Source: Nocardia bhagyanarayanae
GTDB lineage: Bacteria; Actinomycetota; Actinomycetes; Mycobacteriales; Mycobacteriaceae
DNA length: 64,000 bases
Direction: 5' to 3'
Assembly: GCF_006716565.1 (NCBI RefSeq)
Contig: NZ_VFPG01000001.1
Location: forward strand, 5,518,001 to 5,582,000
The notes beneath the pieces were generated by a model. That model saw only the letters and a list, made by a program, of their open reading frames with translations, ran no database searches and was not told where the DNA came from. Positions 8,665-16,901 of the stretch are shown here, in pieces; position 1 is the first letter of the stretch; each line of letters starts with the position of its first letter. A program made the translations under genes and the position numbers.

Positions 8665-9141
8665 CTAGAAGACGGGCACGCGGTCGAAGCCGAGCGGCGG
8701 CGTGGGGGTCGGGCCGGTGCCGAGCACCGGCTTGAAGTCGGGCAGCGCGGTCAGTACGTCGATGTTGCGGGCCGCGTAGCAGCGCACTTGCGGCAACGCG
8801 CGGGACACTTCGGCCCGCTCCACCGGCTCGTCGTCGACGAACGCGATGGTGTCCAAGCTCAGGCCGAGGGTTCGGGCGATCTGCACGATGCTGGCGGATT
8901 TGCGGCCCCAGCCGATCTCCAGCGCCGAGAACATCTCGTAGAGTCCGTGCCGGTACAGCCGGTCCAGCGTGAGGTTGCGATCGCTGCGGCTCGCGACGGC
9001 GTGCCAGATGCCGCGGTCGCTCAACGTCCGCAACGTGCGCAGGGCCGCGGGCCTCGGCGCGGAGCTGGTCGCGTCGCACACGACGCCGTCCCACATGGTG
9101 TTGTCCAGTTCCCAGACAAGACATCTCAGAGCCGGTCTCAT
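8665..9141 (-). CDS. Stand-alone FkbH-like HAD-IIIC protein with Asp-to-Glu at the nucleophile position
   Basis: 158 aa, just the HAD domain. The first motif is VWELDNTMWDGVV, where family members have D-x-D-N-T-L-W. The first Asp, the phosphoryl- or acyl-accepting nucleophile of HAD enzymes, is Glu here. The motif III/IV region IAFVDDEPVERAEV is intact. FkbH-type proteins load a glyceryl unit onto ACPs in polyketide pathways, but others of this size are of unknown role. The missing nucleophile suggests a changed or lost activity. No ACP gene is adjacent. The reading frame is otherwise clean. Confidence 0.8.
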   Translation of the reverse strand: MRPALRCLVWELDNTMWDGVVCDATSSAPRPAALRTLRTLSDRGIWHAVASRSDRNLTLDRLYRHGLYEMFSALEIGWGRKSASIVQIARTLGLSLDTIAFVDDEPVERAEVSRALPQVRCYAARNIDVLTALPDFKPVLGTGPTPTPPLGFDRVPVF

Positions 9142-10029
9142 CGCCTGCCCCTATCGTTTCGTCATCACTGCCTGCCCTGCCGTGGCGTGCCCGGCAGACG
9201 GGCTACTGCAACCATCGGGGGCACGACACGTGCCGGGCAAGCCCCAGGTTTCTGGGTGGCCGGTCCGGCTCGGGTGATACTACCGGCAGCCCGGCGGAGC
9301 GGCATCCGAGCCGAGCAGGCAAACCGTCAGCTCCCCGCGCCGCGCGAACGACCTTGTCCCGCTTGCACGGTCGGCGCGGTCGGCCCCTTTCGGCGTCCAC
9401 GTCTTCGCCCACACAAGCGCTCGCTTGGGACGAACGCGGTCGCAAGGTCGGTGCCATCACGCGTTGTGCCGCTACTCCCCCATCGACGACCTCGGTCTGC
9501 GGCTGTGCCCGCGAGGCGATTTCGCGCCCTCCACCGCCAACGAGCGACCGCCGAGCAACTTCCAGTCGGGGCGGGCCCGGCGCAATGTCGGAAGGTGCGC
9601 CGCGGGCGGGCCATCCGGCCGTACGTCCGACGGCTCCCGGGCCACGCCGCCACGCATCCGTCCGACGGACCGGTAACCGCCTGCCCCCCCCGAACCGTCC
9701 CCGCCCCCGAGGTGCGAGTAGTTCGAATTCGGCGCTCGCCGCGGTGATAGCGAGGCGTCGACGCCCATATCGTCCCAGACGATTTGCGCGACAAACCGAC
9801 TCGGAGATATTCCACTCGGACCTGCCGACAAATTGAAAGTTGTCCCTGGACAAACCCCGTGAACCGCAACGGCCGAAAGCCTCGACTCCCCGGTCCTGTG
9901 AGCGCTCACAAGGCCGCGAATTCCGCCGCGTCGTCATCTCACAGAACCTGACGAATCGATCCACTCCGGTGATCATCCGGTTAGTGTGAATGCGCTGCAC
10001 AGCAAAATCTTGGGCGGAAGGAGTCGCCA
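9142..10029. other. 888-bp gap without a credible gene
   Basis: Reading frames here are Arg/Pro-rich shadows without ribosome-binding sites or recognisable domains. The only structured signal I see is the palindrome at 9897-9910, about 120 bases before the PucR-type regulator. The stretch near 9800-9960 is lower in GC than its surroundings and probably holds that gene's promoter. Confidence 0.6.
9897..9910. promoter_or_regulatory. Perfect 14-bp LacI-family-type operator palindrome
   Basis: TGTGAGCGCTCACA is a perfect palindrome with a central CG. It is the core of the ideal symmetric lac operator and differs at two symmetric positions from the Streptomyces CebR box TGGGAGCGCTCCCA. It lies 120 bases upstream of the PucR-type gene. 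No LacI-family gene is in the window, so the regulator would act from elsewhere. Confidence 0.6.
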
Positions 10030-11250
10030 ATGACCGTCGACAGTGGGGCCAGACCGAGCTTGACTTTGTCCGGCCGACCGATGTCTTCGCCGTTGCAGGA
10101 CGTCCGGAGCCTATCGCGCCAGATGGTCGGGCATTTCGTCGAGAACGTGGTTCCCTGCGGCACCTTACCCGGCGACGCCATCAGCGGCGACGTCACGACC
10201 ATCACCCGGCTCTGCCTCGAGTTCGCCGTGAGCATGCTCGACGGACAGGACATTCCCGCCAAATTGCAGCGACTGCAGGACGCCGCGGCGGGCTGGGCGC
10301 GCGAGGGCGTGCCGATCGACACGATCCACCACTCGATTCACGAGGGCTTCAAGATCGGCCTGGATCTGGTGGTCTCCAACGCCACCATCAAGGATTACGG
10401 CAACCTCGTCGACGGCGCAAAGATGGTCGTGGAAATGCTCGACCAGATCACCTCGGCGATCTCGATGGCCTATGTGCGCGAGCTGCGCGCGGTGGTCAGC
10501 GAGCACCACACCGCCGTGCACACCCTCACCTCCGCGCTGCTCGGCGGGCACAGCACCTCCACGATGGCGCGCGAATGCGGCATCGCCATCGCCTCGTCCT
10601 ACGCGGTGATCGCGGTCGCCATCCCCCAGCATCGCGACGAACGCAATCCGGCCGTGGACGGTCAGGTCGTGGCCAGACGCAAGCTGCGCCGGGTGCAGGC
10701 CGAGCTGGCCACCCGGTGCGGCAACACCGCGCTGTCCTTGCTCAGCGTGGACGGCGGCACCATTCTGATTCCGTCCGGCGCGCTCGACAAAGGGCAGCTG
10801 GACGCGCTGATCACCGAGCTGTCGCGGTCCGCGCAGGTAGGCATCACCGCGACCATGGTCGAGGCCACCCCCGAGCAGATACCCAACGCCGCCGACCAAG
10901 CGCACGAACTGCTCGACATGGTGCAGCGCCTCCAGGCGGTGGCCGGGCTCTACCGGTTCGACGAGCTGGCGCTCGAATACCAGCTGACCCGTCCCGGGCC
11001 CGGCCGCGAATATCTTGGATCGCTGCTCGACCCGCTCGACGAGCACCCGGAACTGCTGGAGACATTGCAGCGGCACATCGCCAACAACCTCAACCGGCAG
11101 CGCACCGCCCGCGTGCTGCACGTGCACACGAACACCGTCGACTACCGGCTCAAACGAATCGGCCAGCTGACCGGCTTCGACCCGTCGCAGCCCTCCGGGC
11201 TCTGGTATCTCCGTTCCGCGCTGGTAGCGCGCACCTACCGCACGGCGTGA
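10030..11250 (+). CDS. PucR/CdaR-type transcriptional regulator
   Basis: 406 aa. The ATG follows GGAAGGAG by about 6 bases. The N-terminal 170 residues are a helical sensory region of the kind often seen in actinobacterial PucR-like proteins. The middle resembles a GGDEF-like CdaR domain, and the C-terminal 60 residues are the PucR_C helix-turn-helix (LETLQRHIANNLNRQRTARV, then HVHTNTVDYRLKRIGQLTG). The long N-terminal helical part may bind a small ligand. Targets are unknown, with no obvious metabolic partner next door. Expression is possibly controlled through the LacI-type palindrome upstream. Confidence 0.88.
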   Translation: MTVDSGARPSLTLSGRPMSSPLQDVRSLSRQMVGHFVENVVPCGTLPGDAISGDVTTITRLCLEFAVSMLDGQDIPAKLQRLQDAAAGWAREGVPIDTIHHSIHEGFKIGLDLVVSNATIKDYGNLVDGAKMVVEMLDQITSAISMAYVRELRAVVSEHHTAVHTLTSALLGGHSTSTMARECGIAIASSYAVIAVAIPQHRDERNPAVDGQVVARRKLRRVQAELATRCGNTALSLLSVDGGTILIPSGALDKGQLDALITELSRSAQVGITATMVEATPEQIPNAADQAHELLDMVQRLQAVAGLYRFDELALEYQLTRPGPGREYLGSLLDPLDEHPELLETLQRHIANNLNRQRTARVLHVHTNTVDYRLKRIGQLTGFDPSQPSGLWYLRSALVARTYRTA

Positions 11251-11260
11251 TTCCAGGCGG

Positions 11261-11298
11261 GTGCGTGCACACTCTGCCCATTTCGGGTGTGCGCGCAC
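11261..11298 (+). terminator. Hairpin after the PucR-type regulator
   Basis: GTGCGTGCACAC (11261-11272) pairs with GTGTGCGCGCAC (11287-11298) with a single G-T pair and a 14-base loop, 10 bases after the stop codon. Confidence 0.6.
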
Positions 11299-11492
11299 TC
11301 GCCAGCGGCGGCGCAGACACGGCTTGGCGGATCGGGCATCCGGTGCTCCGGTCACCGAAAGTTATTGCCCTTACCACGAATTCGGATCGGCCTCGCGCTT
11401 CGATGGCGTTTGTCCCACTGAGCGGGAAATCCTGGGCGAGACAATGTGAAACAGCTGCGCGTCTGTTTCGTCGGCGATAACGTCCCCTAGTC

Positions 11493-12152
11493 ATGAGACG
11501 CTCTGTTGCAGGCATCGCCCTCGGCATCACCATCACCGTCGCCGCCCCACTGTCCGCCGCGCAGGCCGACACCGGCTCGTCCTCATTGTCGGGGGGCTCC
11601 GGCTCGTCCTCGCTGTCGGGCGGTTCCGGTTCCTCCTCGCTCTCCGGTGGCGGCGGGCTTCCCCCGTACGCGCAGTGGATCACCGAGGTGCAGACGGTCG
11701 CCGCGCAGGCGCGGGACTACCTGGCCGGACGGCTGCCCGGCGCCACGCGACCGGCCATCGTCCTCGACATCGACAACACCTCGCTGGAAACGCAATACAA
11801 CCCCGGCCCGATCACCCCGGCCATCGCGCCCATCCTCGAACTCGCCAAGTGGGCGGAATCGCAGGGAGCGGCAATCATTTTCGTCACCGGCCGGCCCGCG
11901 CTCACGAACCTCTACACCCAGACCAACCTGACCGCCGTCGGATACCCGGTGGACGGGCTCTACGGCAGTCCCCTCACCACCCTGTCCGCGGGCTCGGCCG
12001 GATTGGAGCAGTACAAGACCAACGCCCGCATCGACATCGAGGGCGACGGCTACACCATCGTCGCCAATATCGGCAACAGCCCATCGGATCTCGCGGGCGG
12101 GCACGCCGAGCGGACGTTCAAGCTGCCGGATTACGACGGCAAGTTGTCCTGA
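11493..12152 (+). CDS. Secreted HAD-superfamily acid phosphatase (class B/HAD_2-like)
   Basis: 219 aa. A signal peptide (IALGITITVAAPLSAAQA) is followed by three 9-residue Ser/Gly repeats of the form SSSLSGGSG, then a HAD domain with nucleophile motif IVLDIDNTSLE and motif II IFVTGRP. It matches the PF03767 acid phosphatase family, which removes phosphate from extracellular phosphomonoesters. The Ser/Gly repeat is probably a flexible spacer. The invariant acidic motif IV is not obvious in the C-terminal ANIGNSPSDLAGG, where family members have GD-x-x-x-D, so activity may be altered. Its start follows an AT-richer promoter-like stretch. Confidence 0.85.
   Translation: MRRSVAGIALGITITVAAPLSAAQADTGSSSLSGGSGSSSLSGGSGSSSLSGGGGLPPYAQWITEVQTVAAQARDYLAGRLPGATRPAIVLDIDNTSLETQYNPGPITPAIAPILELAKWAESQGAAIIFVTGRPALTNLYTQTNLTAVGYPVDGLYGSPLTTLSAGSAGLEQYKTNARIDIEGDGYTIVANIGNSPSDLAGGHAERTFKLPDYDGKLS
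11574..11654. repeat. Three in-frame 27-bp repeats encoding a Ser/Gly spacer
   Basis: Three tandem 27-base units inside the acid phosphatase gene encode G-SSSLSGGS three times with synonymous drift, so the amino-acid repeat is kept while codons vary. Confidence 0.9.
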
Positions 12153-12295
12153 AACCTGGACGCAGACAGCCGCTTTCGCCGCCAACTCCTGGACGCCGCG
12201 GCTCCCTGCGCCGGGCCGCGACGTCAGTTGTAGGCGGCGCTCCCTGCCCCCTCACGCGCTGCTGCCGCAAGTCTTCCGGAGTCGCGGAACATTCG

Positions 12296-12323
12296 AAAAA
12301 CCCGGCCTGCAACAGGTCCGGGT
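12296..12323 (-). terminator. Rho-independent terminator of the DUF4189 gene
   Basis: On the minus strand ACCCGGACCTG, loop TTG, then CAGGCCGGGT followed directly by TTTT form a stem with a single bulge and a T run, 19 bases after the DUF4189 stop. It is the most canonical terminator in the window. Confidence 0.8.
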
Positions 12324-12341
12324 CTTCCAAGCCGACCGCGG

Positions 12342-12776
12342 TCAGTACGCGTTTGCGGTGCAGAGCACCTCGCTGATCTCCGCCCCCGACTTGTCCGCGG
12401 AACCGACATTGGCCAGCATCGCGGGCGGGTAGTACTGGGCCAGGCTGGTGTAGGCGGCGAACAGCGCGTCCGAGCGGGTCGGACCCGCGCCGCTGCCGAC
12501 CGCGTCGTCGCTGTAGACAAGCGCGCCGCAGCCGTCCGACCAGTCCACGAAGACGACGCAGTCGGAGGCGCCGTCCCAACCGCACCAGGCGAGCGCCTCC
12601 TCGATGGCCTCTTCGCGGCTGGGAGCATCGATACCGGTGCCGTAGCTCCACTCCTCGGCGCTGAACGCGATCGCCCCGTACAGACCGCCCGCATTCGCGG
12701 TACCGGCGCCGATCACCGACCCGGCCGCGAAACCCACCGCCGCGACGGCGACGACGGCCTTACCCATGAACTTCAT
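12342..12776 (-). CDS. Secreted DUF4189 protein
   Basis: 144 aa from the ATG at 12776, which has GAGGAAAG upstream and starts a clear signal peptide (MKFMGKAVVAVAAVGFAAGS to about AGTANA). A longer in-frame start at 12827 would bury the signal peptide. The mature part, GLYGAIAFSAEEWSYGTG, then EALAWCGWDGASDCVVFVDW and SDGCGALVYSDD, has the Gly/Ala opening and paired Cys pattern of DUF4189 proteins common in Nocardia and Mycobacterium. The function is unknown; the Cys residues probably form disulfides outside the cell. Confidence 0.85.
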   Translation of the reverse strand: MKFMGKAVVAVAAVGFAAGSVIGAGTANAGGLYGAIAFSAEEWSYGTGIDAPSREEAIEEALAWCGWDGASDCVVFVDWSDGCGALVYSDDAVGSGAGPTRSDALFAAYTSLAQYYPPAMLANVGSADKSGAEISEVLCTANAY

Positions 12777-12912
12777 CGAGCACTTTCCTCTGTGAACACC
12801 TGCGGTGGATACGAATCCACGAATCATGACGCATCAACGTCCGATTCGCCCAATTCGACCCGGAGGGATCACGTTTCCCGCAGACCGCTATCACCAGCGG
12901 TATGAAAGCGGC

Positions 12913-14163
12913 TCATCCGACAGCGTCCGCCTCGGCCGTGGCTACCGCGCCGACGTCCGGAGCAGCGATGGCGAAGTAACCCCGCACGGCCCGTTCGAGC
13001 ACATCGACCGCGAGCAGCGTCTTGTCCACCGAAATGCTCTCGTCGTAGACCGCCCATCCGTCGTCACCTGGCCCGAAGGTGACGGCGGAGATCCCCGCGT
13101 GCCGGAAGCGGATCGTGTCGTTGAACGCTGGTTTCACGTAGTGCCGCACCGGCTTTCCGGTGACGGTCCGGTAAGCGTCGCCGATCGCGCGCACCACCGG
13201 GTCGTCGGCGGGCACCGCGACGCTGCCCGGCACGAAGGTCGGCCCTGGCACGTACTCGACCTCGACGGTGATACCAGCGGGCGCCAGCGCGGCCAGCCGA
13301 GCGTGGAAGGCCGTGAGCAGCTCCCCCGCCGCGACACCGGGGCCGACGTTCACCGCCGCCACCCTCGCTCGCGCGCGGAGCGGCGTGAACTGGGCCATGC
13401 CCGCTTCGCCTGCCTCCAGCCCGACGATCGAGATGGGCCAGTCCCCGACCGGTTCGGTGACGATCGCCGCGAGCGCCTGGCTCAGGAACGCGGCCGGGTT
13501 GACGCCGGTATCGGGCCGCCAGATGTGGCTGGCGGTGCCGTGGGCGGTGATGTCGAACAGCGCGTGCCCGGTGTTGGCGACGGCGAGCGCGATGCCGCCG
13601 CCCGAATCGTCCTGCCACGCGGTCGGTTCCACGGTGATCGAGGCGTCGGCGCGCAGTCCGTAGTCGTCGAGGAGGTAGCACGAGCCGTCGCCGCCGTTGC
13701 GTTCCTCGTCGACGGTCAGCACCACGGCGAGGGTGCCGCGGCTGGGCGGGTCGTCGAGCACGCGCCGCGCGGCGAGCAGCAATGCGGCGAGGTTCGCGCG
13801 GGTGTCCGACGTACCGCGACCGTAGATCCTGCCTTCGGCGACCACCGCCGCGTACGGTTCGCCTTCGCAGATCGGCCAGCGGCTCGGCGGTCCGGCCGGA
13901 TAGGTGTCGAGGTGGTCGTTGAGCACGAGCGTCGGTCCCGGCCCGAACCGTTTGACGGCGACGACATTCGGCCGCCGCGGTGACCGGCCCGCCAATTCCA
14001 CCGCGAAACCCCAGTCGCTCAGCCGGGCCGCCAGCGGACGCGCGATGCGTTCTTCCTCCGGCGGACGCGCGGGCCCGTCCAGACTGTTCTCGCACCACGG
14101 TTGACCGGTCGCCACCAGTTCGGTGACCAGCGCTACGAGTTCCGTCTCCGGCACCTGCGTCAT
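12913..14163 (-). CDS. M20-family metallohydrolase (ArgE/DapE/carboxypeptidase G2 type)
   Basis: 416 aa. Zinc-ligand motifs are visible: NDHLDTYPAG (first His and the Asp after it), GRGTSDTRANLAA (bridging Asp) and VDEERNGGDGS (catalytic Glu pair); the C-terminal His ligand is less clear. A dimerisation/lid domain lies between about residues 190 and 310. The family removes acyl or amino-acid groups from N-acylated amino acids or dipeptides. It is last in a five-gene operon and its ATG overlaps the asparaginase stop by 4 bases, so a role in using the imported compound is likely. Confidence 0.88.
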   Translation of the reverse strand: MTQVPETELVALVTELVATGQPWCENSLDGPARPPEEERIARPLAARLSDWGFAVELAGRSPRRPNVVAVKRFGPGPTLVLNDHLDTYPAGPPSRWPICEGEPYAAVVAEGRIYGRGTSDTRANLAALLLAARRVLDDPPSRGTLAVVLTVDEERNGGDGSCYLLDDYGLRADASITVEPTAWQDDSGGGIALAVANTGHALFDITAHGTASHIWRPDTGVNPAAFLSQALAAIVTEPVGDWPISIVGLEAGEAGMAQFTPLRARARVAAVNVGPGVAAGELLTAFHARLAALAPAGITVEVEYVPGPTFVPGSVAVPADDPVVRAIGDAYRTVTGKPVRHYVKPAFNDTIRFRHAGISAVTFGPGDDGWAVYDESISVDKTLLAVDVLERAVRGYFAIAAPDVGAVATAEADAVG

Positions 14164-15113
14164 GCCGCCTCCAATTCCACCAGTGCCCGCAGGCCACGGT
14201 CGTCCAGTCCGCGAGCCAGCCCCAGCCCGACCAGCAGGCGCGCCCGGTGCGGCGACAGATTCGGCGCGAGCACCGCGCCCGCCGCGGCGAGGGTCGCCAC
14301 CCCGCCCGGATAGCCATAGACCGGGGCGACCCTGGAATCCGTTGCGCGGGTGGTGAGTACGACCAGAACGCCGGCCCGCAGCAGGCGTTCGGCGGCGGCG
14401 GCCTGCTCCGGCGGCAGGTTGCCCGCGCCATTCGCGGCGACCACCACCACCCGGTGCCGCGCCCCCGCCGCCTCGAGCAGGGCGCCGTCGTCGTCGAGCG
14501 CGGCGACGACGATCGGAACCGGCACGATGGGGCCCGTCGGGTCACCGTGCGCGATACCTCGCGCGGGAATCCGGTGCCACAACACGCTGTTCGGCGCTAC
14601 CACCGCGATCGGTCCGCGCCCCGGCGCGTCGAACGCGTCGCGCGCCAGACCGGAGACCTTCAGCACCTCGCGTGCGGCGAACACCTTGCCCGCGAAGACG
14701 ACCACCGGATCGATGTCCGCGCCCGCCGCCGCAACCGCGGCCGCGTCGGCCAGATTGGCCGCTCCGTCGCTGTCGGCGCGATCGCCCGGGATCATCGAAC
14801 CGGTCACCACGACGGGCACGGGCCACCGCTCGCGATAGGCGAGCCAAGCGCCCACCTCCTCGATCGAATCGGTGCCGGTGGTGATCACGAGGCCGTCGAC
14901 GCCCTCGGCCACCAGTTCCCTGCCGCGCCGCACCAGCCGCTCCAGCAGTTCGAAGCCGACTTCCGAGCCGCCGACGAGCGCCAAATCCTCTGCGCTGTTG
15001 ATTCCTTCGACGTGTTCGGCGAGACGCGCCGCCCCGTGCACCGGGACGGCGCCGCCCGCCGCCTCCCGCATCGAGATCGTGCCGCCGAGGCCGATCAACC
15101 GCACGTCAGCCAT
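14160..15113 (-). CDS. L-asparaginase family enzyme (type I/II asparaginase fold)
   Basis: 317 aa. GLGGTISM near the N-terminus carries the nucleophile Thr, and ITTGTDSIEEVGAWLA carries the second catalytic triad (TGTD). VVTGSMIPGDRADSDGAANL is the expected third region. The family deamidates asparagine or glutamine; without a signal peptide it would be cytosolic. It overlaps the upstream lipoprotein gene by 8 bases and the downstream M20 gene by 4. Placement with an importer and an M20 enzyme suggests catabolism of an asparagine-like or N-acyl-asparagine compound as a nitrogen source. Confidence 0.92.
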   Translation of the reverse strand: MADVRLIGLGGTISMREAAGGAVPVHGAARLAEHVEGINSAEDLALVGGSEVGFELLERLVRRGRELVAEGVDGLVITTGTDSIEEVGAWLAYRERWPVPVVVTGSMIPGDRADSDGAANLADAAAVAAAGADIDPVVVFAGKVFAAREVLKVSGLARDAFDAPGRGPIAVVAPNSVLWHRIPARGIAHGDPTGPIVPVPIVVAALDDDGALLEAAGARHRVVVVAANGAGNLPPEQAAAAERLLRAGVLVVLTTRATDSRVAPVYGYPGGVATLAAAGAVLAPNLSPHRARLLVGLGLARGLDDRGLRALVELEAA

Positions 15114-16080
15114 TCGCCGCTCCGTTCAACGGCCCCGGCGCCACGAGCGCGCCGTAGTCGGGAATGGTTGCGTCGACGGGGATCCGGCCGATGCTCTTGG
15201 CCCACCGTGCCCGATCGGCGAGGTCGCCGGCGAGCTCCGGACCGAGTTCGGTACGGAACTCGAATTCGCTTGCGACGCCACCGATCAGCCCCTGTTCCAA
15301 GCCGGTGGCCGCGGCAACGGCTGCCAGCGCGGCCGGTTCCCGGTTGGTGAGCGGCGCATCGGCGAGGCGCAGAGCCGACAGCAGGGCCTTGATCTCGGCC
15401 GACTTGCTCTCCACCGTGCTCGCGGTCGCGAGATACAGGCTGTGCTGGTTGTACTTGTCTCGGCCCTGCAACTCGACCGCATCGGCGCCGAGTGCGGCGA
15501 CGACCTTCGCCAGCGCGGGCTGGAAGACCGCGACCGCGTCCACGCTGCCGGTGCTCACGGCGGCGACGATCTCGGCGGGCCCGGTCTGCACCAGCTCCGC
15601 GGTGATCCCGGCCTCGGCGAGGAACCTGGTGGCGAAGAAGTGCGCGCTGCTTCCGAGCGGCACCGCGATCCGGCGGCCAGCGAGGTCGGCGATCTCATCG
15701 ATGCCCGCCGACCGCCGCGCGACGAAACGTCCTCCGTCCCAACGCGCCCCGTCGGCGACGACCCGCAGTGCGGGGTTCTTGATCGCGGCCGCGGCCGTCG
15801 GCACGTCCCCGCCGTTGGCGATGTCGACGGCCCCGCCCGCGAGCGCTTCCAACGCCGCCGCACCGGTCGGGAACGGCAGAATCTCCACCCGCACACCGGC
15901 TTTGTCGAACAGACCGAGGTCGCGCGCGACCGGTACCTGCGACCAGCAGGGATCGACGACCCAGCCGAGCCGGAGGGTGCCTGGCGCGCTGGCCTGTCCG
16001 CCGCCGCACGCGGTGACCGTCGCCGCGAGCGCGAAGACAGCGGCGAGGACGGCGCCGAGACGATATCGGATGGATCTCAT
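15106..16080 (-). CDS. ABC importer substrate-binding lipoprotein (SsuA/NMT1-like)
   Basis: 324 aa. The N-terminus has a lipoprotein signal with lipobox ATVTACGGG (Cys lipidated). The mature protein reads as a type-II periplasmic binding fold of the nitrate/taurine/thiamine-precursor family: LRLGWVVDPCWSQVPVAR, GAAALEALAGGAVDIANGGD, then RIAVPLGSSAHFFATRFLAE. The ligand cannot be named. It is third in the operon after permease and ATPase, overlapping the ATPase gene by 4 bases. Confidence 0.88.
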   Translation of the reverse strand: MRSIRYRLGAVLAAVFALAATVTACGGGQASAPGTLRLGWVVDPCWSQVPVARDLGLFDKAGVRVEILPFPTGAAALEALAGGAVDIANGGDVPTAAAAIKNPALRVVADGARWDGGRFVARRSAGIDEIADLAGRRIAVPLGSSAHFFATRFLAEAGITAELVQTGPAEIVAAVSTGSVDAVAVFQPALAKVVAALGADAVELQGRDKYNQHSLYLATASTVESKSAEIKALLSALRLADAPLTNREPAALAAVAAATGLEQGLIGGVASEFEFRTELGPELAGDLADRARWAKSIGRIPVDATIPDYGALVAPGPLNGAANG

Positions 16081-16901
16081 GGGTGCTCTCCGGTTGTGAC
16101 GGGACGGTCCGACCCCGTCGGGGCCGGAGACGACGGCGGGCGCAGCAGTTCGTAGAGGTGCTTGCGCAGCGCGGGGTAAGCGGTGAACTCACCGAGGCTG
16201 CTCGCCGGACGCGGGCGTGGCAGCGGGTTGGTCAAGTGGTCGGCGACGATGCCGTCGGCCCGCAGCACCAAAATGTCGGAGGCGATGCGGATCGATTCCT
16301 CCACGTCATGAGTGACGAAAACGATTGTGGTTCCTGTGCTTTGCCACAGATCGACGACGAGGTCCTGCATGTGCGTGCGGGTCTGGGCATCCAGCGCGCC
16401 GAATGGCTCGTCCATCAACAACACCCGCGGCCGGATCGCGAGCGCCCGTGCGATGCCGACCCGCTGGCGCATCCCGCCGGACAGTTCGTGCGGCAGCTTG
16501 CCTGCGACCTCCGGCGGCAAACCGACGGCGGTGAGCAATTCGGCGATCCGCTCGCGTCGCTCGGTGCGCGGTACCCTGGCGGCGCGCAGCGCGAAGCCGA
16601 GGTTGCGGGCTACCGTGGCCCACGGGAAGAGCACATCGCGCTGGAAGACGACGCCGCGTTCGCGGCCCGGCCCGGTGATCTCCGCGCCGTCGAAGCAGGC
16701 CCGTCCGCGCACGGGCCGGACGAAGCCGGCCACGCAGTTCAGCAAGGTCGACTTCCCGCAGCCGGAGGGACCGAGCACGGCGAGGAAGGAGCCGGGCTCG
16801 ACGCGCAGATCGAAATCGGCGAGCACCGGCCGGTCACCGTAACCGACGGTGACCGAGGACAATTCGATTCCGCCGGCGATCACGACTGTTCCGCCGCCCA
16901 C
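16077..16901 (-). CDS. ABC importer ATPase (SsuB/TauB/NrtD-like)
   Basis: 274 aa. Walker A is GPSGCGKST, the Q-loop is VVFQRDVLFPW, the signature is LSGGMRQRVGIARA, Walker B is VLLMDEPFGALD and the switch His is in FVTHDVEE. It energises import with the adjacent permease and lipoprotein. I use the GTG at 16901; a GTG 18 bases later is also possible. It overlaps the permease gene by 22 bases. Confidence 0.92.
   Translation of the reverse strand: MGGGTVVIAGGIELSSVTVGYGDRPVLADFDLRVEPGSFLAVLGPSGCGKSTLLNCVAGFVRPVRGRACFDGAEITGPGRERGVVFQRDVLFPWATVARNLGFALRAARVPRTERRERIAELLTAVGLPPEVAGKLPHELSGGMRQRVGIARALAIRPRVLLMDEPFGALDAQTRTHMQDLVVDLWQSTGTTIVFVTHDVEESIRIASDILVLRADGIVADHLTNPLPRPRPASSLGEFTAYPALRKHLYELLRPPSSPAPTGSDRPVTTGEHP

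Noticed and set aside
9897..9910. Considered as a CRP site (TGTGA...TCACA)
   Set aside because: CRP sites have a 6-base spacer between the half-sites and here it is 4; the LacI-type reading fits better.
9203..10030. 275-codon minus-strand frame in the 9.1-10.0 kb gap
   Set aside because: Arg/Gly/Ser-rich without domain or ribosome-binding site and overlapping other equally poor frames; treated as non-coding.
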